Positions 17,716-26,384 are shown, counted from the first letter of the stretch. The stretch: DNA of 36,875 nucleotides from Methylomonas koyamae (GCF_001644025.1 NZ_LUUK01000195.1:1-36875); one strand, 5' to 3'. Program-made: numbers and translations. The notes: generated by a model not told the origin, from the sequence alone.

Positions 17716-19341
17716 TTAGTGAACCACGCTACGATTCTTCAATGCGTCGTAGATTTCGTAGATGGTTTGCCGGTCGGCATCGAAGGCCAAATCCGCATGC
17801 TCGGCAGCCAAGCCCGCACACAGGCAAATTAGGCCGGCATGCTTGATCGCCGCGGCCAGATTTGCGTCGCCGTGTTCCAACACCGTTGCGGCGTGGCCGG
17901 TATCGAACAAGCGACGTTCCAAGTGATAAGCCATGGTTTTAGCGTCGGCACCAGTTAAAGCGACGATGCTGGCGGATTGGCCGAAACGGCTGGCGCGTTC
18001 CTCGGCGCTAACCGGCGTCCAATCCTCATCATTCGCTTCGCCGACGATCATACCGGCGCCGACCGTGACGTTGGTCAAGCGGTCTATCACGATGAACGAA
18101 CCGGTGGCTTTATTACGCTTGTAAGGTTCGAAGACCACCGGCGCATTAACGGCTACCGTGCATAGGCCGATTTCGTTCAGCTTCAATTCGTCGGCGTCGT
18201 GGTGTTCCAGGGTGTTGACGTCGATGCGGTGGTGTATCGTCGCCACCGAACCGGATACGCCGCGAGTCGCCAGTTTGATCACGTATTGACGGCCGGGTAG
18301 CATCGCTTGTTCGGTCATCCAGACAATGTTGGCCTTGAATTTGTCGGCGACGCTGGGCGCGGTTTGCTGTCCGCCGAGCACCACGTCGCCGCGGCTGATG
18401 TCGATTTCGTCGTTCAGGGTCAAGGTCACGGCCATGCCGGCGAAAGCTTGCGGCAAGTCGCCGTCGAAGGTGACGATGGATTTGATCGTGCTGGTCTTAC
18501 CGGACGGCAACACGGTAATCGCATCGCCTTGCCGAAACAGGCCGGACGCGACGGTGCCGCAGAAGCCGCGAAAATCCAGGTTGGGCCGGTTGACGTATTG
18601 CACCGGGAAGCGGGCATCGTCGAAATTGTGGTCGCTGGCGATTTCGATGCTGTTCAGCAACTCCATCATCGGCAGGCCGGTAAACCAGGGCATGTTGGCA
18701 CTGGGGTTGACCACATTGTCACCGTCCAGCGCCGACATCGGAATGAAATGGATGTCGTGCAGATCCAGGGTTTTGACGAAGGCCATGTAGTCGTCGCGAA
18801 TCTTTTCGAAAGTTTCCTGACTATAGCCGACCAAGTCCATTTTGTTGACCGCGACGATAATGTGCTGGATGCCCAGTAGCGAAGCAATGAAGCTGTGGCG
18901 TTTGGTCTGGGTTTGCACGCCGTAGCGGGCGTCGATCAAAATCACCGCCAAATCGCAGGTCGAGGCGCCGGTAGCCATGTTGCGAGTGTACTGCTCGTGG
19001 CCCGGCGTGTCGGCGATGATGAACTTGCGGGTCGAGGTCGAGAAATAGCGGTAGGCTACGTCGATCGTAATGCCTTGCTCGCGCTCGGCTTGCAGACCGT
19101 CGACCAGCAAGGCCAAGTCGATCTTGCCGGCGCCGGTGGTGCCGGACTTGACGCTGTCGGCCTGCACGGCGGCCAACTGGTCTTCATAGATCATTTTCGA
19201 GTCGTGCAACAAACGGCCGATCAAGGTGCTTTTGCCGTCGTCGACGTTGCCGCAGGTCAAAAACCGCAGCAACTCCTTGCGTTCGTGTTGCGCCAAGTAG
19301 GCGTTGATGTCGGTGGCGATGAGGTCGGATTGGTGGGACAT
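17716..19341 (-). CDS. cysN: Sulfate adenylyltransferase subunit 1 (GTPase) with degenerate C-terminal extension
   Basis: A 541-residue protein. CysN drives ATP sulfurylase (with CysD) by GTP hydrolysis, making APS from sulfate for cysteine synthesis. G1 is GNVDDGKST (31-39), G3 is DTPGHEQY (111-118) and G4 is NKMD (166-169); EF-Tu-like beta domains follow. The E. coli protein has about 475 residues. The extra part from about residue 458 reads like an APS kinase (CysC) remnant: [20 protein letters not shown] where CysC has GLSGxGKST...ALE, then VLEHGD for VLDGD, then HAGLICLCA. The P-loop is lost and a block after VLEHGD is missing, so kinase activity is not expected. No ribosome site is visible before the ATG. 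A small gene separates it from cysD. Confidence 0.96.
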   Translation of the reverse strand: MSHQSDLIATDINAYLAQHERKELLRFLTCGNVDDGKSTLIGRLLHDSKMIYEDQLAAVQADSVKSGTTGAGKIDLALLVDGLQAEREQGITIDVAYRYFSTSTRKFIIADTPGHEQYTRNMATGASTCDLAVILIDARYGVQTQTKRHSFIASLLGIQHIIVAVNKMDLVGYSQETFEKIRDDYMAFVKTLDLHDIHFIPMSALDGDNVVNPSANMPWFTGLPMMELLNSIEIASDHNFDDARFPVQYVNRPNLDFRGFCGTVASGLFRQGDAITVLPSGKTSTIKSIVTFDGDLPQAFAGMAVTLTLNDEIDISRGDVVLGGQQTAPSVADKFKANIVWMTEQAMLPGRQYVIKLATRGVSGSVATIHHRIDVNTLEHHDADELKLNEIGLCTVAVNAPVVFEPYKRNKATGSFIVIDRLTNVTVGAGMIVGEANDEDWTPVSAEERASRFGQSASIVALTGADAKTMAYHLERRLFDTGHAATVLEHGDANLAAAIKHAGLICLCAGLAAEHADLAFDADRQTIYEIYDALKNRSVVH

Positions 19342-19380
19342 GGTTTTAGGTTCAAGGTAAAAGGTTCAAGGCACAAATAT

Positions 19381-19800
19381 TTATTGGCACCACTGGCTCT
19401 CGCAAGGAATGCCGTCGTTGTCGCCATCCATTTTGGTGTCCGGGCAGTGATTGATAAAGTACGTCGCCTCTTCGCACGATCTCATCTGCGAGCAATAGAC
19501 GCGGCCGTCGCAAACGAAGTTCTGCGCATTGCGCTCCGTGGAACTGGCCGTTGCATTATTCGGCTCTGGTTTCGGTGCGCTTTCGAAAAGACCTTTAACT
19601 TTGTCGGTTAGTTTTGAGGAAAGTGGCTGCTCCGCTTTAACTTCCGCGAGCGGTTTCAAATCCGGTATCTTGCGATCGGCTTTGTGATCGCAAGCGGTAT
19701 CGGAATAGACTACATGACCTTTTGCATCGGTACATTTGTACACACCGGCCAAGCTATCCACGGAGTAAAGCAGGATAAACAAGCACAAGAATTTCTTCAC
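19381..19800 (-). CDS. Secreted DUF4124 + Excalibur domain protein
   Basis: A 139-residue protein with a GTG start and GAGGA upstream. An N-terminal signal peptide (KKFLCLFILLYSVDSLAG) is followed by a DUF4124 segment (VYKCTDAKGHVVYSDTAC, about 20-37), a flexible linker (about 45-92) and a C-terminal Excalibur calcium-binding motif. In the latter CSQMRSCEEATYFINHC and DGDNDGIPCE (about 124-133) supply the D-x-D-x-D-G loop and paired cysteines. It would act in the periplasm or outside the cell, perhaps bound to the envelope; Excalibur domains often accompany secreted nucleases but none is fused here. It lies in the same orientation between cysD (36-base gap) and cysN (39-base gap), an unusual place for an envelope protein. 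Confidence 0.85.
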   Translation of the reverse strand: MKKFLCLFILLYSVDSLAGVYKCTDAKGHVVYSDTACDHKADRKIPDLKPLAEVKAEQPLSSKLTDKVKGLFESAPKPEPNNATASSTERNAQNFVCDGRVYCSQMRSCEEATYFINHCPDTKMDGDNDGIPCESQWCQ

Positions 19801-19836
19801 TATTCGTGTTTCCTCGTTCGCTAACGGTGTAAACCT

Positions 19837-20745
19837 TCAGAAGTAACCTTCGCGTTTCTTCTGCTCCATGGAGCCGGCTTGGTCATGATCGATCAAACGG
19901 CCTTGACGCTCTGAGGTAGTGGTCAGCAACATTTCCTGAATGATTTCCGGCAGTGTGGTCGCGGTCGATTCAACGGCCCCGGTCAAGGGATAACACCCAA
20001 GCGTGCGGAAGCGCACCATTTTCATCTCGACTTTGTCGTCCGGGCCGATCGGCATCCTGTCGTCGTCGACCATGATCAGCATGCCGTCTTTGTTGACGAC
20101 CGGACGTTCTTTCGCAAAGTACAAAGGCACGATCGGAATGTTTTCCAGATGGATGTATTGCCAGATGTCCAGCTCGGTCCAGTTGGACAGTGGGAACACG
20201 CGGATGCTTTCGCCCTTATCGATCTTGCCGTTGTAGATATTCCAAAGTTCCGGGCGCTGGTTCTTCGGGTCCCAGCGGTGATTTTTGTCGCGGAACGAGT
20301 AGACGCGCTCCTTGGCGCGGGATTTCTCCTCGTCGCGGCGGGCGCCGCCGAAGGCCGCGTCGAACTGGTATTTGTTCAAGGCCTGTTTCAGTGCGTCGGT
20401 TTTCATCACGTCGGTGTGTTTCTTGCTGCCATGAGTGAACGGGCCGATGCCTTGGGCGACGCCTTCTTCGTTAATATGCACCAACAAATCCCAACCCAGG
20501 TCCTTGGCCATCCGGTCGCGGAATTCGATCATTTCGCGGAATTTCCAGGTGGTGTCCACGTGCAACAACGGGAACGGCGGCTTGCCGGGGAAAAAGGCCT
20601 TGCGGGTCAAGTGCAGCATCACGGCGGAATCCTTGCCTATCGAATACAGCATCACCGGTTTTTCGAATTCGGCCGCCACTTCGCGGATGATGTGGATGCT
20701 TTCAGCTTCGAGCTGTTTGAGATGGGTCAGTTTATAATCGGTCAT
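19837..20745 (-). CDS. cysD: Sulfate adenylyltransferase subunit 2
   Basis: A 302-residue protein, the same length as in E. coli when the ATG at 20745 is used; a TTG one codon earlier is possible but unlikely. This PP-loop enzyme forms APS from ATP and sulfate together with CysN. The pyrophosphate-binding loop SIGKDS is at 35-40. Further family blocks are [44 protein letters not shown] and the C-terminal [14 protein letters not shown]. It is first in the minus-strand locus cysD, Excalibur gene, cysN. No cysC, cysH or cysJI is nearby. Confidence 0.97.
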   Translation of the reverse strand: MTDYKLTHLKQLEAESIHIIREVAAEFEKPVMLYSIGKDSAVMLHLTRKAFFPGKPPFPLLHVDTTWKFREMIEFRDRMAKDLGWDLLVHINEEGVAQGIGPFTHGSKKHTDVMKTDALKQALNKYQFDAAFGGARRDEEKSRAKERVYSFRDKNHRWDPKNQRPELWNIYNGKIDKGESIRVFPLSNWTELDIWQYIHLENIPIVPLYFAKERPVVNKDGMLIMVDDDRMPIGPDDKVEMKMVRFRTLGCYPLTGAVESTATTLPEIIQEMLLTTTSERQGRLIDHDQAGSMEQKKREGYF

Positions 20746-20831
20746 CAAATCTCGGGGCGCGGGGCCAATAGAAGTCAGGTGTCGGCGGGTATTTTACGGA
20801 CAAACCCCTAGCGACGCCATCGACAAAGCTT

Positions 20832-21245
20832 ATGAGACACTACCACGGCTTGGAAACCCTTCTGGAGCAACTCCCCGGTCGGCCGACCACCGCGCGGCTG
20901 GCCGAAGCCTTACTAGCGGATTTGCAAACCTGCCGCTGCACGATTTACGGCCGTATCGGCGACGACGACCGCATTGTTCTGGCGGAACTGACATTGGTGA
21001 CCGATAGCTTGGCTTACGATTCGTTCGACCGGCGTATCGATCTAAGCGTGGCCGGCCCCATTCTGCGCGCCGATTGCGTACCGTTGACCTTCCGGCTGGT
21101 CGGTCGGCACTTCGCAATCACCGGTCGTTGTTCGGCCTTGCCGCACGTCTGCGGCCGGGATTTGTATCTGAGCGCTTACAGCGGCCGAATCGGCGACGCG
21201 GTTCGGCAACGCTTCGCGATACCGCTGAAATCCTTAATGAACTGA
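20832..21245 (+). CDS. Uncharacterised protein
   Basis: A 137-residue protein divergent from cysD across 86 bases. It starts with MRHYHGLETLLEQLP and has a soluble alpha/beta composition with no signal peptide or membrane segment. A C-x-C (about residues 36-38) and two later cysteines are present, but no metal motif is clear. Codon usage matches the surrounding genes, which supports a real gene. No family was recognised. It is 124 bases upstream of the GT41 glycosyltransferase gene on the same strand, so the two may be cotranscribed. Confidence 0.55.
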   Translation: MRHYHGLETLLEQLPGRPTTARLAEALLADLQTCRCTIYGRIGDDDRIVLAELTLVTDSLAYDSFDRRIDLSVAGPILRADCVPLTFRLVGRHFAITGRCSALPHVCGRDLYLSAYSGRIGDAVRQRFAIPLKSLMN

Positions 21246-21369
21246 TCGCCGCCGCAAGCGCCGGATTTCCTCGGTATTCCGGCTAAAGTGGGGTACGATG
21301 GCGCCATGCCCCCGGACTAGACGTCGGGCCTTCCCTGGCGGTTTGCGCCAACGATGGAGTGGAACCCCG

Positions 21370-22728
21370 ATGAAACACTACGACCGCAGCCGCAAATTAT
21401 GCGAATGGGAGCGTCTGGACGAATGGCGGAACAAGGTACGGGCCAGTTTGGCCGCCAATGAAAGCAGCCGGATTTCGCCTTTCCATTTGTTATCCTTACC
21501 CGGCATCAGTGCCGCCGAACAACGACAATGCGCCGATTTGTGGTTGCTGGCCCGGCTCGCCGCCAGTCAAGCCGAGCGGGACGACTTGGCGTTCCAATTC
21601 GTCGGCCCGGCCAGACCGAAAATTCGGCTGGGCTATTTATCCTGCGATTTCCACGATCACGCCACCGCGTATTTGTTGGTGGAAATGCTGGAAGCCCACG
21701 ACAAGGACCGGTTCGAAATCTACGCTTACTCCTACGGCGCCGACGACGGCGGCGACATGCGCCAACGCCTGCTGCGTTGCTTCGACCGTTTCGTCGATTT
21801 GAGCGAGTTATCGATCGCCGACAGCGCCAAAGCCATTCATGCCGACCAAATCGACATTCTGATCGATTTAAAGGGCTATACCCGCGGCACCCGCACCGAA
21901 ATCCTCACCTACCGGCCGGCCCCGATTCAGGTCAATTACCTGGGTTACCCCAGTACGCTGGGCGGCGATTTTTGCGATTACATCGTCACCGATCCCTACC
22001 TGACGCCGCCCGGCAGCGCCGCCGACTACAGCGAGGCCTTCGCCTACCTGCCGGACAGTTACCAGCCGCACGGTCGGCACGCCGAAATCGGCAAGCTATC
22101 CAGCCGCGTCGAGCAGGGCCTGCCTGAACACGGCTTTGTGTTTTGCTGCTTCAATCAGGCTTACAAGATCATGCCTGAAATTTTCGACGTCTGGTGCCGG
22201 CTGCTCTACAACACGCCGGGCAGCGTACTGTGGTTGTTGAAAAACGCCTCCGCCAAGGGCCGGCTCAGAAACGAAGCCTACCAGCGCGGCATTGTGCCCG
22301 ACCGACTCATCTTCGCCGACGAGCTACCGCAAATCGAGCATCTGGGACGCTTGGGCCTGGCCGATTTGGTGTTGGATACCGCGCCCTACAACGCCCACAC
22401 CACCGCCAGCGACGCACTGTGGGTCGGCGTGCCGATGATTACCTGCGCCGGCGACACTTTCCCGTCACGGGTAGCCGGCAGTCTGTTGCGGGCGATAGGC
22501 TTGGACGAGTTGATCGCGACCGATCTGGATACCTATTACACGCTGGCTCACGATCTAGCCAACTGTCCCGAGCAGTTGGCCGACGTCAACCGCAAGCTGG
22601 CCGCCAATCGCCTCAACACCCCGCTATTCGATACGCTAGCCTATACGCTGCATCTGGAGGCGCTGTTTCAAGCCATGTGGCGGCGTCATCAGGACGGCCT
22701 GCAACCGATCACGATCGAAAGCCATTGA
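21370..22728 (+). CDS. GT41 (OGT-like) glycosyltransferase without TPR domain
   Basis: A 452-residue protein starting at the ATG at 21370; an upstream in-frame start adds an Arg-rich leader that looks spurious. The sequence matches the catalytic region of O-linked GlcNAc transferase. LGYLSCDFHDHAT (88-99) has the catalytic-region histidine, FCCFNQAYKIMPEIFDVW and SVLWLL form the nucleotide-binding part, and NAHTTASDALWVGVPMIT is the UDP-binding block. OGT and most bacterial relatives carry N-terminal TPRs; here only about 80 non-TPR residues precede the catalytic part. Relatives without their own TPR may use a partner for substrate recognition or modify an intracellular protein or glycan. The substrate is unknown; the 20832 gene is the only candidate partner nearby. 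Confidence 0.88.
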   Translation: MKHYDRSRKLCEWERLDEWRNKVRASLAANESSRISPFHLLSLPGISAAEQRQCADLWLLARLAASQAERDDLAFQFVGPARPKIRLGYLSCDFHDHATAYLLVEMLEAHDKDRFEIYAYSYGADDGGDMRQRLLRCFDRFVDLSELSIADSAKAIHADQIDILIDLKGYTRGTRTEILTYRPAPIQVNYLGYPSTLGGDFCDYIVTDPYLTPPGSAADYSEAFAYLPDSYQPHGRHAEIGKLSSRVEQGLPEHGFVFCCFNQAYKIMPEIFDVWCRLLYNTPGSVLWLLKNASAKGRLRNEAYQRGIVPDRLIFADELPQIEHLGRLGLADLVLDTAPYNAHTTASDALWVGVPMITCAGDTFPSRVAGSLLRAIGLDELIATDLDTYYTLAHDLANCPEQLADVNRKLAANRLNTPLFDTLAYTLHLEALFQAMWRRHQDGLQPITIESH

Positions 22729-22742
22729 TGCGCTGGACTTAG

Positions 22743-22761
22743 ACCGGCAAGCAATGCCGGT
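22743..22761. terminator. Hairpin after the GT41 gene
   Basis: A 7-bp stem (accggca/tgccggt) with a 5-base loop, 15 bases past the stop codon. There is no long T-run, so termination there is only probable. Confidence 0.45.
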
Positions 22762-22839
22762 GTGTTCCTCGAGCCGGATGTTCGACTACCCGCGTAGGCT
22801 GAGCGTAGCCGAAGCCAGCCCGACCAGCGGCGCCAACCG

Positions 22840-23277
22840 TCAAACCAAATGACTTCTCGTCCAGCGCAGGATGTCCTGTAACGACATCGCGCCGGCTTCG
22901 CGCGCAATTTCTCGACCGTTCTTGAACAAAATCAGCGTCGGAATGCTACGAATGCCGAAATCCTCGCTTAGATAGCGGTGACGGTCGGTGTCCACCTTAC
23001 CCAAGAGCACCGCCGGCTCCAGCATTTGGGCGGCTTGGGCGAAAGCCGGCGCCATCATCTTGCACGGCCCGCACCAGGCGGCCCAAAAGTCCACCAGCAA
23101 CGGAATTTGGCTTTGGCCCAGATACTTGGAGAAATTGGCTTCGGTCAACTCCAACGGATGGCCGGTAAACAAGGCTTGATGGCATTGGCCGCACTTGGGC
23201 TGTTGGTTCAGACGTTCCGTTGGAACGCGGTTGACGGCCGAACAGTGCGGGCAAACCAGATGTAAAGCGTCGCTCAT
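22840..23277 (-). CDS. trxC: Thioredoxin 2 (TrxC)
   Basis: A 145-residue cytoplasmic thioredoxin with the TrxC-specific N-terminal zinc finger (Cys9-Pro-His-Cys12 and Cys29-Gly-Gln-Cys32) and active site WCGPC at 68-72; the cis-proline is in IRSIPTL. GAGGACATC before the ATG is a good ribosome site. The zinc finger makes the protein responsive to oxidative and thermal stress in E. coli. It is the last gene of a tight cluster cbpA-cbpM-M48 protease-trxC, 21 bases after the protease stop, so it is probably transcribed with the chaperone genes. Confidence 0.97.
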   Translation of the reverse strand: MSDALHLVCPHCSAVNRVPTERLNQQPKCGQCHQALFTGHPLELTEANFSKYLGQSQIPLLVDFWAAWCGPCKMMAPAFAQAAQMLEPAVLLGKVDTDRHRYLSEDFGIRSIPTLILFKNGREIAREAGAMSLQDILRWTRSHLV

Positions 23278-23298
23278 GATGTCCTCGAAAAATGAAGC

Positions 23299-24243
23299 TT
23301 AATGCCAAAGGCCGCCGATCCGCCAACGTGGCAGGCGCGCGACCGGTTGCAGCGGATAGGCGAATATCGGGGCGTGAATTTGCCACGGCGCGGCTGGCGC
23401 CAGGGCTTGCAACCGGCGAATCCGCTCATCGGTCGGCGGATGGGTGCGCAGCCAGGACGGCTCCGGGTTGCCCCAGCCCGGAAACAGCATCGACAACCAG
23501 CCCCGGCTGGCTTGCTCGATATGGGCCAAGGCTTGCGCCAAACCCAGCGGATCGCCGGTCAGCGTCGCCGCCCGCAGGTCGGCATCGTATTCGCGGGTTC
23601 TGGACAAACCCAACTGTATCAACACAGCCAGATGCGGCGAAAACAACAACAATATCACTCCCGGCCAATTGACCGTAAACGCCACGTCGCCGAAAAACAG
23701 AGCCGGCAGGCTCAGCAACAAGAATAATTGGCCGGCGCTGGCGAACAGCGCGGTAATCCGGCTGACCGCATCGGCCAAGCCCATCACCCGCAGGTCGTTA
23801 TTGGCGATATGCGCCATCTCGTGGGCCAACACCCCGGCCAACTCGCGGGTAGACAATCGTTGCAGCAAACCGTCGCTGAGCGCGATCGCCGCCTGCTGCC
23901 GATTGCCAACCGCGAAGGCGTTGATGATCGGACTGGGCACGTAGTAGGGTTGCGGCACGGTCGGCAATTCGGCGCGTTCAGCCAGCGTTTCCAAAAGTTG
24001 CCACAACACCGGCGCCTGGCGCGGCGAGATCGGCCGGGCCCGGTAAAAACTCAAGGTCAGGCGCCAAGCGGCAGCCGGCGTGATGACCAAGCCCAACCCG
24101 GCGGCGATCAACGCCATCCAGATGCCGTCTTCACCGAGCAGCAATTGGCCGGCGAACGCGCAAATGCCCAGCAATGCCGCGATCAACAGAACGGTTTGCA
24201 GCCGATTGGCCCAGCGGTGATTGTGGACGATGGTGTTTTGCAT
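23299..24243 (-). CDS. M48 family (HtpX-like) membrane metalloprotease
   Basis: A 314-residue protein. The ATG at 24243 is used; a longer frame in the cbpM region is spurious. Two transmembrane helices lie at about 14-36 and 41-60, and two more after the active site at about 163-183 and 192-212. The zinc site is HEMAH (His141, Glu142, His145) with the third ligand Glu219 in REYDAD. This matches HtpX/M48B proteases, which degrade misfolded membrane proteins with the active site in the cytoplasm. The start lies 2 bases after the cbpM stop and trxC follows, forming a stress/proteostasis operon. The assignment to HtpX itself rather than a paralog is not certain. Confidence 0.92.
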   Translation of the reverse strand: MQNTIVHNHRWANRLQTVLLIAALLGICAFAGQLLLGEDGIWMALIAAGLGLVITPAAAWRLTLSFYRARPISPRQAPVLWQLLETLAERAELPTVPQPYYVPSPIINAFAVGNRQQAAIALSDGLLQRLSTRELAGVLAHEMAHIANNDLRVMGLADAVSRITALFASAGQLFLLLSLPALFFGDVAFTVNWPGVILLLFSPHLAVLIQLGLSRTREYDADLRAATLTGDPLGLAQALAHIEQASRGWLSMLFPGWGNPEPSWLRTHPPTDERIRRLQALAPAAPWQIHAPIFAYPLQPVARLPRWRIGGLWH

Positions 24244-24245
24244 GC

Positions 24246-24551
24246 TCACTCCAAACCGGCTCGACGCAAACGGCGGCGTAGTCCGTCGATTTCTTCCTGC
24301 ATGTCGGCCACGAGCGCCGCCAGTTCCGGAACCGCCTCGAAATCGCGCTCCAGCGCGGCGATGCGCCGAACCCGTAGCAGCATCGCGCTGGAAAACCGCC
24401 ATTCGCCGCCATGCCGCTGCGGCGCGAGTTGGCCTTCGGCAATATGCCGGCTGACCCATTCCAGATCGACTTCGCCAAGCGAAGTTAGTTGTTGCAAGGT
24501 CAGGCCGTGTTCTTCGAGAACCGCATCGAGTGGGGACAGGGCTTGAGACAT
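24246..24551 (-). CDS. cbpM: Chaperone modulator CbpM
   Basis: A 101-residue protein with a MerR-like helical fold (VDLEWVSRHIAEGQLAPQRHGGEWRFSSAMLLRVRRI) and a coiled-coil tail (LVADMQEEIDGLRRRLRRAGL). CbpM binds the J-domain of CbpA and inhibits its co-chaperone and DNA-binding activity. It starts 3 bases after the cbpA stop, and its own stop lies 2 bases before the start of the M48 protease, so translation is coupled on both sides. Length matches the E. coli protein (101). Confidence 0.93.
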   Translation of the reverse strand: MSQALSPLDAVLEEHGLTLQQLTSLGEVDLEWVSRHIAEGQLAPQRHGGEWRFSSAMLLRVRRIAALERDFEAVPELAALVADMQEEIDGLRRRLRRAGLE

Positions 24552-24554
24552 AGC

Positions 24555-25499
24555 TTAACTCCTGTGGCTTGCGCGCGGGTCGAAGGCCAGTTCGCGCGCC
24601 ATGGTTTCGTAAAGTTGCTTGGCCTTGTCAGAGTTGGCGGGCGGCAGCACGATTTGAATATCCAGCAACAAATCGCCTGGTGTGGCGCAGGGAATACCCT
24701 TGCCTCGCAGGCGCAATTGTTGGCCGCTTTGCAGGCCTTGCGGAATCCTAACCTTCAATTCGCTATCGAATAGATTAATCGTTACGACGCCGCCCAGCGC
24801 GGCTTCCCAGGGCGCGACCGGCAAACTCATGTGCAGATTGCTGCCGTCCACCCGGAAGCGCGGATGCGGATTGAAATGGACTTCCAGCAACAAATCGCCA
24901 GCCTTGCCGCCACCCAGGCCCGGTGCGCCCTGGCCGGCAAGGCGAATGATTTGGCCTTCGTAAACGCCTTTCGGGATTTTGACGTTCAACGTGCGATTGT
25001 TCAAAACCACCCGGCCGTCGGCATCCATCGTCGGCACCCGCAGGCTGATTTGCCGGGAGGCGCCGCGAAAGGCGTCTTCGACGTCCAGCAACACCTTGGC
25101 GTGATGGTCGTCGCCCTGCGCCCGAAAACCACCGGCTTGCGCCTCGAACGGCCCACCGCGCCGGCCGGCGCCCATCCGGCCGAACAATTGGCTGAAAAAG
25201 TCACCGAAATCGCCGGCATCGCCGCTGGAAAATTCGAAGCCGGCATCCCAATTCGGCGGCGGATGAAATTCCTGGCCGGACCGGTAACCGCGGCCCAGTT
25301 GATCGTAGGCTGCGCGCTTTTCGGTGTCGGACAACACCGCATAAGCCTCGTTGACGTCCTTCATCCGGGCTTCGGCGTCCGGCTCCTTGGAAATGTCCGG
25401 GTGGTATTTGCGCGCCAGCTTGCGATAGGCCTTCTTGATTTCCGGCAAGGCCGCTTCGCGTTCCACGCCTAGAATCTGGTAGTAATCTTTGTATTGCAC
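24555..25499 (-). CDS. cbpA: DnaJ-class co-chaperone, curved-DNA-binding protein CbpA
   Basis: A 314-residue protein with a GTG start and GGAG spaced six bases before it. The J-domain is at 1-70 with HPD at 33-35 (KYHPDISKEPDAEARMKDVNEAY). A Gly/Phe-rich linker follows and then the two C-terminal substrate-binding beta domains (VKIPKGVYEGQIIRLAGQG, VRIPQGLQSGQQLRLRGKG). It lacks the DnaJ zinc fingers, as CbpA does. It stimulates DnaK and binds the nucleoid in stationary phase in E. coli. It is the first gene of the cbpA-cbpM-protease-trxC operon, whose promoter must lie in 25500-25560, just before the MITE-like element. Confidence 0.95.
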   Translation of the reverse strand: MQYKDYYQILGVEREAALPEIKKAYRKLARKYHPDISKEPDAEARMKDVNEAYAVLSDTEKRAAYDQLGRGYRSGQEFHPPPNWDAGFEFSSGDAGDFGDFFSQLFGRMGAGRRGGPFEAQAGGFRAQGDDHHAKVLLDVEDAFRGASRQISLRVPTMDADGRVVLNNRTLNVKIPKGVYEGQIIRLAGQGAPGLGGGKAGDLLLEVHFNPHPRFRVDGSNLHMSLPVAPWEAALGGVVTINLFDSELKVRIPQGLQSGQQLRLRGKGIPCATPGDLLLDIQIVLPPANSDKAKQLYETMARELAFDPRASHRS

Positions 25500-25560
25500 G
25501 CTGCTCTCCGTCGGCGCACAAGGCCGGCAAGGATGGATAGCTGTTCTTAATCCGAATTAC

Positions 25561-25733
25561 TTCTACTTTGTCGGATTTGTTCAGACCGTCATGTCCGCCG
25601 GGAAGCGGGCATCCAGTGCCATGGATGGTATGGCTTAAATCCGTCCATAGCGTCTGGATTCGCTCCGCGCTCTAACGGGTCCGGCCATCCGTGCCGGAAT
25701 GACGATGCTTATTTGTAATCCGACAAAGTAGAA
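25561..25733. mobile_element. MITE-like element with terminal inverted repeats
   Basis: A 17-base perfect inverted repeat (ttctactttgtcggatt at 25561-25577 and its complement at 25717-25733) bounds 173 bases with no gene. TTAC directly flanks both ends (25557-25560 and 25734-25737), as expected of a 4-bp target duplication. The interior holds palindromic motifs of the type found in dispersed intergenic repeats (gccatccgtgccggaatgac near the right end). It looks like a non-autonomous element or repeat cassette between cbpA and ssrA. The transposase that would move it is not evident. Confidence 0.75.
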
Positions 25734-25964
25734 TTACGCAAGACATGAAATGGGCGCATCAATCCAAAATTGCAAGCCCCAATGAGCTGCCTGCCTTACC
25801 GGGCGGCACGCTAGCCGATTTATAGCGAATCGTACCGGTGAGAACAACTACAATTTCGCCGAGCGAAATTCGCGATTGCCACGACGGGCGGGGACTTGAA
25901 TTTGCCGGACCCGCATCCATATTGTTAGCAACTGTCCCGCCGCTTTGATAGAATGACCGCTCTT

Positions 25965-26345
25965 GGGGGTGACATGGCTTCGACGTGGGTAGCAAAACCT
26001 CAGGTGCATGCCGAGCACAGTACCGCTCGTAAAACCTACTGAAAAAAAGTATTCGCAAACGACGAAAACTACTCAGTGGCTATCGCAGCTTAAAACCTGC
26101 ACCACTTCTCTGACCAGATGTACTTATGCGTCTGGAGTTCCTCTCGGGGAGCGCTCAGGGATCATATTACATAAGATCGCGCCAGGGCTTAGTTCGGAGC
26201 CTAAAGCGCTAAATCCAATCGAAATCGCTGTTGATCCTCTTGGCCCGACGGGTAGTCAACAGTTAAATTAAAAGCGCGGGATAAGCATGTAGAGCTTGTG
26301 GCGGAGTGCTTGCGGACGCGGGTTCAATTCCCGCCACCTCCACCA
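25965..26345 (+). ncRNA. ssrA: Transfer-messenger RNA (tmRNA)
   Basis: A one-piece tmRNA of about 381 nt. The 5' end GGGGGUGAC pairs with the 3' end CACCUCC-ACCA to form the acceptor stem; the gacatggcttcgacg block and the T-arm (gcgggttcaattcccgc) with encoded CCA are intact. The tag frame starts at the resume codon GCA (26055) and reads ANDENYSVAIAA, ending with TAA at 26091-26093. tmRNA with SmpB rescues stalled ribosomes and tags the product for proteolysis. A TAGAAT box at 25949 could be the -10 element, but no good -35 was found. A strong terminator follows. Confidence 0.98.
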
Positions 26346-26352
26346 AACACCA

Positions 26353-26384
26353 AACCCCAGTCGGGTGACCGGCTGGGGTTTTTT
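26353..26384 (+). terminator. Rho-independent terminator of ssrA
   Basis: A 12-bp stem with one G-T pair (aaccccagtcgg/ccggctggggtt), a GTGA loop and a run of six T, starting 8 bases after the tmRNA 3' end. Confidence 0.95.
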
